From Streptomyces luomodiensis (lineage in GTDB: Bacteria > Actinomycetota > Actinomycetes > Streptomycetales > Streptomycetaceae): 64,000 bases of DNA. A program made the translations under genes and the position numbers. The notes beneath the pieces were generated by a model. The model saw nothing but the letters and a program-made list of their open reading frames with translations. It was not told where the DNA came from and made no database searches. Position 1 is the first letter of the stretch, and every line of letters begins with the position of its first letter. The stretch spans positions 6,324,001-6,388,000 of the forward strand of contig NZ_CP117522.1 of NCBI RefSeq assembly GCF_031679605.1, read 5' to 3'. Shown one piece after another: positions 59,245 to 64,000 of the stretch.

Positions 59245-60423
59245 GTGTCGCTGCCACCCCTGGTCGAGCCGGCTGCCGAGCTCACCGTCGACGAGGTCCG
59301 CAGGTACTCACGCCATCTGATCATCCCGGATGTCGGGATGGACGGGCAGAAGCGGCTGAAGAACGCCAAGGTGCTCTGTGTGGGCGCGGGCGGTCTCGGC
59401 TCTCCGGCCCTCATGTACCTCGCCGCGGCCGGCGTGGGCACCCTCGGCATCGTGGAGTTCGACGAGGTCGACGAGTCCAACCTGCAGCGCCAGATCATCC
59501 ACAGCCAGGCGGACATCGGCCGCTCCAAGGCGGAGTCCGCCCGTGACTCGGTCCTCGGCATCAACCCGTACGTCAACGTCGTGCTGCACGAGGGCCGCCT
59601 CGAGGCCGACAACGTGATGGAGATCTTCTCCCAGTACGACCTGATCGTGGACGGCACCGACAACTTCGCCACCCGCTATCTGGTCAACGACGCCTGCGTG
59701 CTGCTGAACAAGCCGTACGTATGGGGTTCGATCTACCGCTTCGACGGCCAGGCGTCGGTCTTCTGGTCCGAGCACGGCCCCTGCTACCGCTGCCTGTACC
59801 CGGAGCCCCCGCCGCCCGGCATGGTCCCGTCCTGCGCCGAGGGCGGTGTGCTGGGCGTGCTGTGCGCCTCCATCGGCTCGATCCAGGTCACCGAGGCCAT
59901 CAAGGTGCTCACCGGCACCGGTGACCCGCTGGTCGGGCGTCTGATGATCTACGACGCCCTGGAGATGACCTACCGCCAGGTCAAGGTCCGCAAGGACCCG
60001 GACTGCGCGGTCTGCGGCCAGAACCCGACCGTCACCGAGCTGATCGACTACGAGGCGTTCTGCGGTGTGGTGTCGGAGGAGGCCCAGGAGGCGGCGGCCG
60101 GTTCGACGATCACTCCCAAGCAGCTCAAGGAGTGGATCGACGACGGCGAGAACATCGACATCATCGATGTCCGCGAGCCGAACGAGTACGAGATCGTCTC
60201 GATCCCCGGCGCCCGACTGATCCCGAAGAACGAGTTCCTCATGGGCGGTGCCCTCCAGGACCTGCCGCAGGACAAGAAGATCGTCTTGCATTGCAAGACG
60301 GGTGTCCGATCGGCGGAAGTCCTGGCCGTCCTGAAGTCCGCGGGCTTCTCCGACGCCGTCCACGTGGGCGGCGGCGTGATCGGCTGGGTCAACCAGATCG
60401 AGCCCGAGAAGCCGGTCTACTGA
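59245..60423 (+). CDS. moeZ: Adenylyltransferase/sulfurtransferase MoeZ
   Basis: 392 residues. N-terminal ThiF/MoeB domain with GAGGLGSP (residues 47-54), DGTDNFATRY, and zinc cysteines CYRC and CAVC. C-terminal rhodanese domain at about 285-392 with active-site loop HCKTGVRS. It adenylates and thiolates ubiquitin-like sulfur carriers (ThiS/MoaD/CysO). In Streptomyces it serves molybdopterin, thiamin, cysteine and some thio-natural products. GTG at 59245 follows CGGAG. Confidence 0.94.
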   Translation: MSLPPLVEPAAELTVDEVRRYSRHLIIPDVGMDGQKRLKNAKVLCVGAGGLGSPALMYLAAAGVGTLGIVEFDEVDESNLQRQIIHSQADIGRSKAESARDSVLGINPYVNVVLHEGRLEADNVMEIFSQYDLIVDGTDNFATRYLVNDACVLLNKPYVWGSIYRFDGQASVFWSEHGPCYRCLYPEPPPPGMVPSCAEGGVLGVLCASIGSIQVTEAIKVLTGTGDPLVGRLMIYDALEMTYRQVKVRKDPDCAVCGQNPTVTELIDYEAFCGVVSEEAQEAAAGSTITPKQLKEWIDDGENIDIIDVREPNEYEIVSIPGARLIPKNEFLMGGALQDLPQDKKIVLHCKTGVRSAEVLAVLKSAGFSDAVHVGGGVIGWVNQIEPEKPVY

Positions 60424-60477
60424 TCCGGTCAGATCTGCGCCGATCCCTCTGATCTGATCAGCTGACGCATCGCGTAC

Positions 60478-60519
60478 AAGGGGGCCGGATCGCCGTCGAG
60501 GCGGCGATCCGGCCCCCTT
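60478..60519. terminator. 17-bp perfect bidirectional hairpin
   Basis: 60478-60494 pairs with 60503-60519 around an 8-nt loop. It separates moeZ (+) from an S33 lipoprotein gene (-). Confidence 0.9.
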
Positions 60520-60537
60520 ACCGATGCGCTGGGCGCC

Positions 60538-62154
60538 TTACCCGCAGGTCGTGCCGGCGGCGGGCACCTTGCCGTCCAGCAGATAGGCGTTCACGGTCCT
60601 CGTCATACAGGTGTTGCCGCTGTTGTACGCGCCATGGCCCTGTCCCTTGTAGGTGACCTCGACGCCCACGCCCTCGCCCAGCTCCTGGACCATCTTCCGG
60701 GCCCCCTCGTACGGGGTGGCCGGGTCGCCGGTGTTGCCGACCACGAGGATCGGCGCGGAGCCCTCGGCGCTGACGTCAGGGGTGTCCGTGGTGCCGTCCG
60801 CGGGCCAGCCGGTGCAGGCGAGCAGGCCCCAGGCCAGATACTCGCCGAAGACCGGTGACGCCTTGCGGAAGCGCGGCAGCTGCGCCTTCACATCGGCCAC
60901 GGTGTAACGCTGCCGGTCGTCCACGCAGTTGATGGCGGCATTGGCGGCGTTGATGTTGCTGTAGTGGCCGTTCTCGTCTCGGCCGGACATCGAATCCGCC
61001 ATGGCCAGCAGCAGATTGCCCTTGCCGAGCCGCATCGCCTCCTGTAGCCCGAGCGTCAGGTATTTCCAGCTCTCCTTGTCGTAGAGGGCGGCGGCGATAC
61101 CGCTCAGCGCCCCGTCCTGGGTGAGCTTCCGGCCGCTTTCGGTGGGCAGCGGCTTGGTGTCGAGCTGCTTCAGGAAGGCGGCGATCCTGTCGGTGCCCGC
61201 TGCCGGGTCGCCGCCGGTCGGACAGGCCGTGCCCTTCTCGGCGCAGTCCTTCAGATAGTTGTCGAGCGCGAGCTGGAACCCCTTCGCCTGGCCGTAGGAG
61301 CCCTGTTCGGGGTCCTCGGTGGGGTCGACCACGGCGTCCAGGACCGCGCGTCCCACCCGGTCGGGGAAGAGATGGGCGTAGACGCCGCCGAGTTCGGTGC
61401 CGTAGGAGATGCCGAAGTACGACAGCTTGTCGTCGCCGAGCACCTGCCGCATGAGATCCATGTCACGGGCGGCGCTCACGGTGTCCACATGGGGGAGCAC
61501 CTTGCCCGAACGCTTCTCGCAGCCCTTGATGTACTTCTTGGCGTCCGCCAGGGCGGCCTTGACCTCGGCGTCGTCGTCCGGAGTGCCGTCGACGGCGTCC
61601 GAGGCGTCGATCTCCGCGTCGCTCTGGCAGGTCACCCCGGCGCTCTCGCCGACCCCGCGTGGATCGAAGCTCACCAGGTCATAGCGTGTCCGCAGCTTCT
61701 CGTAGTCGCCGGCGAAACCGGGCAGCGAGGAGACACCGGAACCGCCAGGTCCGCCGAAGTTGAACAGCAGGGAGCCGATGCGCTTTCCCGGTCCGGTGGC
61801 CTTGGCGCGGATCATGGCCAGATCGATCGTCTCGCCCTTGGGCTTGGCGTAGTCCAGCGGCGCCTTGAGCGTGGCGCATTCCCACTCGCTTCCCGGCTTC
61901 TCACCGGTGCCCTGCTTCGCGGTCGGGGCAGGGCAGGACGACCAGTCGAGCTTCTGACCGGTGAGCGAGCCCGGCAGCCCGGAGCCCGACGGGGAGGCCG
62001 GGGACGACGTCGATGCGGACGCCGAGGGCTTGGACGACGCCTTGCCCTGCTCGCTTCCCCCGTCGCCGTCGCAGCCCGCGACGGCGACGAGGGCGGCCAC
62101 GGCGGTCATGGAGACCAGCGCCCTGGTCCGTATGGTGCGTGAGGAACTCGGCAT
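60538..62154 (-). CDS. Secreted S33 family tripeptidyl aminopeptidase-like lipoprotein
   Basis: 538 residues. Signal with lipobox VAVAGC (cysteine at 28), then a Ser/Ala-rich linker. Alpha/beta hydrolase: FNFGGPGGSG (oxyanion), nucleophile S250 in FGISYGTEL, aspartate in VVGNTGDPATPYEGA and histidine in KGQGHGAYNSG near the end, the TAP-like C-terminal domain. It should cleave short peptides outside the cell, as do Streptomyces SlpD/SlpE and Tap. Close paralogue of the next gene. Confidence 0.93.
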   Translation of the reverse strand: MPSSSRTIRTRALVSMTAVAALVAVAGCDGDGGSEQGKASSKPSASASTSSPASPSGSGLPGSLTGQKLDWSSCPAPTAKQGTGEKPGSEWECATLKAPLDYAKPKGETIDLAMIRAKATGPGKRIGSLLFNFGGPGGSGVSSLPGFAGDYEKLRTRYDLVSFDPRGVGESAGVTCQSDAEIDASDAVDGTPDDDAEVKAALADAKKYIKGCEKRSGKVLPHVDTVSAARDMDLMRQVLGDDKLSYFGISYGTELGGVYAHLFPDRVGRAVLDAVVDPTEDPEQGSYGQAKGFQLALDNYLKDCAEKGTACPTGGDPAAGTDRIAAFLKQLDTKPLPTESGRKLTQDGALSGIAAALYDKESWKYLTLGLQEAMRLGKGNLLLAMADSMSGRDENGHYSNINAANAAINCVDDRQRYTVADVKAQLPRFRKASPVFGEYLAWGLLACTGWPADGTTDTPDVSAEGSAPILVVGNTGDPATPYEGARKMVQELGEGVGVEVTYKGQGHGAYNSGNTCMTRTVNAYLLDGKVPAAGTTCG

Positions 62155-62226
62155 ATCCGGAGATCCTATGAGGAGACGGGGGCGAAAAGGTCAGCGCTTC
62201 TTCTCAATACCGTCACGGTTGACCTT

Positions 62227-63735
62227 TCAGGTGCAGACCTTTCCCTTCTTGGGCACCTTGCCGTCCAGCAGATAGGCGTTGACGGTCTTTCGGACACAGG
62301 CGCTTCCGCTGTCGTACGCCCCATGGCCCTCGCCCTTGTAGGTGAGCTCGACCCCGACGCCGGGACCCAGCTCCTTCACCATCCGCCCCGCCCCCTCGTA
62401 CGGGGTGGCCGGGTCGCCGGTGTTGCCGACGACCAGGATCGGGGCGGCGCCCTTGGCGCTGACGTCGGGTGTGGTCCAGGCGCCGCGGACCGGCCAGCCG
62501 GTGCACTGGGTGAGGCCCCACGCCATCATGTCGCCGAAGACGGGGGAGACCTTACGGAAGGCGGGCAGCTTCCGCTCGATGTCCGGGACCGTGTAGCGCT
62601 CCTTGAAGTCGGCGCAGGTGATGGCGGTCAGGGCGGACTGGAGGGTGCTGTAGTGGCCGTCCGGACTGCGTCCGTTCATGGCGTCGCCCAGGGCCAGCAG
62701 AATCCTGCCGTCGCCCTGCTGGGCGGCCGCGATCCCCTGGGTGAGGTACTGCCAGTACTGCCGGGAGTACAGGGACTGCGCGATACCGCCGTCGGCCAGG
62801 GACTCGGTCAGCTTCCGGCCGCCGTAGCCGCGCACCGGACGGGCGTCGAGCCGCTTCAGCAGCGAGCGGATCCGGGTCTGGGTGGGGCAGCTTTGGGCGC
62901 CGCCCTTGGCGCACGCCTTCAAATAGTCGCCGAGGGCACGTTGGAACCCCTTGGCCTGGCCGAGCGCACCCTGCTCGGGCGTCTGCGTGGGGTCCACGAC
63001 CCCGTCGAAGAGGGCGCGCCCCACCTTCTTCGGGTACAGGTGGGCGTAGACGCCGCCGAGTTCGGTGCCGTAGGAGACGCCGAAGTAGTGCATCTTCTTG
63101 TCGCCGAGGACGCGCCGCATCAGGTCCATGTCACGGGCGGCGTTGGTGGTGCCGACGTACGGCAGGACCGTGCCGGAGTTCTTCTCGCATCCGGCGGCAA
63201 AGGTCTTGACCCGGCGCACCAGGCTCTTCACCTCGGTGTTGTCGTCCGGGGTGGAGTCGGCGGCGTAGTTGGCGTCCAGCTGCCGGTCCCCGAGGCAGCG
63301 CACCCCGCTGCTGCGGCCGACCCCGCGCGGATCGAAGCTGACCAGGTCGTACCGGGTGCGCAGCTGCTTGTAGCCGGCGGCGAGGGCCGGGAGGGTGGCC
63401 ACGCCCGAACCGCCGGGCCCGCCGAAGTTGAAGATGAGGGAGCCGATGCGCTTGCCCGGTCCGGTGGCCTTGGCGCGGATCATGGCGATGCCGATGGTCC
63501 GGCCGCGGGGCTTGCGGTAGTCCAGCGGCACATGGAGCGTCGCGCACTCCCAGTCCTTGCCCGGCGCCTTGGTGGCGGCCGCGTCCTGGCTCGTCGAAGG
63601 GGTGGGGCAGGCCGACCAGTCGAGCTTCTGATGGGCCGAGGTGTCCGGCCGCCCGCCGCCACCGCATCCGGCGGCCAGGAGGGCCGGCAGCAGGGCGGCG
63701 GCGGACAGCGCACCGATGCGCGGAAGTGGGGACAC
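62227..63735 (-). CDS. Secreted S33 family tripeptidyl aminopeptidase-like lipoprotein, second copy
   Basis: 502 residues from the GTG at 63735, with GGGAGAG 7 nt upstream. Lipobox ALLAAGC with cysteine at 24. Same motifs as the downstream paralogue: FNFGGPGGSG, FGVSYGTEL, VVGNTGDPATPYEGA, GEGHGAYDSG. The stop is 72 nt before the paralogue start, so the two form a likely operon from a tandem duplication. The linker is shorter. Confidence 0.93.
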   Translation of the reverse strand: MSPLPRIGALSAAALLPALLAAGCGGGGRPDTSAHQKLDWSACPTPSTSQDAAATKAPGKDWECATLHVPLDYRKPRGRTIGIAMIRAKATGPGKRIGSLIFNFGGPGGSGVATLPALAAGYKQLRTRYDLVSFDPRGVGRSSGVRCLGDRQLDANYAADSTPDDNTEVKSLVRRVKTFAAGCEKNSGTVLPYVGTTNAARDMDLMRRVLGDKKMHYFGVSYGTELGGVYAHLYPKKVGRALFDGVVDPTQTPEQGALGQAKGFQRALGDYLKACAKGGAQSCPTQTRIRSLLKRLDARPVRGYGGRKLTESLADGGIAQSLYSRQYWQYLTQGIAAAQQGDGRILLALGDAMNGRSPDGHYSTLQSALTAITCADFKERYTVPDIERKLPAFRKVSPVFGDMMAWGLTQCTGWPVRGAWTTPDVSAKGAAPILVVGNTGDPATPYEGAGRMVKELGPGVGVELTYKGEGHGAYDSGSACVRKTVNAYLLDGKVPKKGKVCT

Positions 63736-64000
63736 GGCGGCTCTCCCGTGGGTGGCGGTGTACCGCCATCCTGAGGGCCGCGGGCGCCCCACGCGCGCAC
63801 AGCGGGGGCGTACGGGTGAGGGGGCCCAGTGGCCGGGACCGGGCCCCGGAGGGCTCCAGCGGGGCCCCACGGCCCCGTACGGGCTCCCTGACGGGCCTTC
63901 GCGGACCCTCGCGGGTCCTTGTGGGCGAAGGTCTTCGTGGGCGAAGGGTCTTCGTGACGAGGTCTTCGTGACGAAGAGGGTCTGGCAGGAGCGGGCCCCT
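63736..64000. other. Right-edge region with short repeats, no gene seen
   Basis: The 265 bp holds four degenerate 14-17 bp units (63921-63983, GTGGGCGAAGGTCTTC type). These include the palindromic CTTCGTGACGAAG (63963-63975 region). No supported ORF. The minus-strand lipoprotein gene starts at 63735, so this contains its promoter. Confidence 0.5.

Noticed and set aside
1..64000. Secondary-metabolite cluster, prophage, tRNA or rRNA genes
   Set aside because: No PKS, NRPS, terpene, phage structural, integrase, tRNA or rRNA signature was found on either strand.

Overview
The window is chromosomal DNA from a high-GC actinomycete, almost certainly a Streptomyces. The evidence is very high GC with strongly biased third codon positions, frequent GTG/TTG starts, a mycothiol gene (mshB), the zinc-finger anti-sigma/ECF pair, and many small actinobacterial families (DUF3117, DUF3107, DUF3152, DivIVA-like). 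No phage, plasmid, tRNA, rRNA, cas gene or CRISPR array was seen. Gene order is mostly conserved core, with only small repeats and one MITE-like insertion.

Region 1 (1-7895): the end of one oligopeptide/dipeptide ABC operon (+), a GNAT gene, then a complete second peptide ABC operon on the minus strand, transcribed permease C, binding lipoprotein, permease B, ATPase D, ATPase F. A strong hairpin lies between the lipoprotein and permease B genes. Region 2 (8374-16186): a membrane protein, a cytosolic S9 prolyl-oligopeptidase-type peptidase, mshB with a small membrane partner, and a large membrane-anchored protein with a VanW-associated type domain. A 175-bp MITE-like element (16377-16551) ends exactly at the stop codon of the next gene.

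Region 3 (16551-39853) keeps the gene content and much of the order of the Mycobacterium tuberculosis Rv1170-Rv1239c neighbourhood as I remember it: ferredoxin, dapC-like aminotransferase, dapE, LOG-family hydrolase, folP2-type DHPS homologue, DivIVA-like protein, tag, DUF3117, O-methyltransferase, sigE, rseA, htrA, tatB, mrp, DUF1003, MgtE-N/CBS protein and corA. It joins lysine/DAP synthesis, DNA repair and an envelope-stress module (sigma factor, anti-sigma, periplasmic-facing protease, Tat component). An ECF-type promoter sits just upstream of sigE.

Region 4 (40303-45123): SUFU-domain, DUF6758-like, PHP phosphoesterase, a 50-residue protein, NYN-domain protein and an alpha/beta hydrolase. 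Region 5 (45254-60423) matches a second mycobacterial block (Rv3211 back to Rv3206c): DEAD-box helicase with a long repetitive basic tail, ferritin-like protein, DUF3107 (frameshifted here), TetR regulator, DUF3152 protein and moeZ. Inserted between DUF3152 and moeZ is a four-gene, translationally coupled set: a DUF3492/GT4 (PelF-like) glycosyltransferase, a multi-pass membrane protein, an NAD-dependent sugar epimerase and a spherulin-4-like hydrolase. This is the best candidate here for a poorly described system, plausibly an amino-sugar exopolysaccharide pathway. Region 6 (60538-63735): two tandem secreted S33 tripeptidyl-aminopeptidase-type lipoproteins.

A recurrent theme is leaderless transcription: at least eleven genes have a TANNNT box 6-7 nt before an ATG/GTG and no Shine-Dalgarno sequence. 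Coordinates of genes are exact to the codon; those of hairpins and boxes may be off by a base. All family assignments are from reading the sequence, with no database search.
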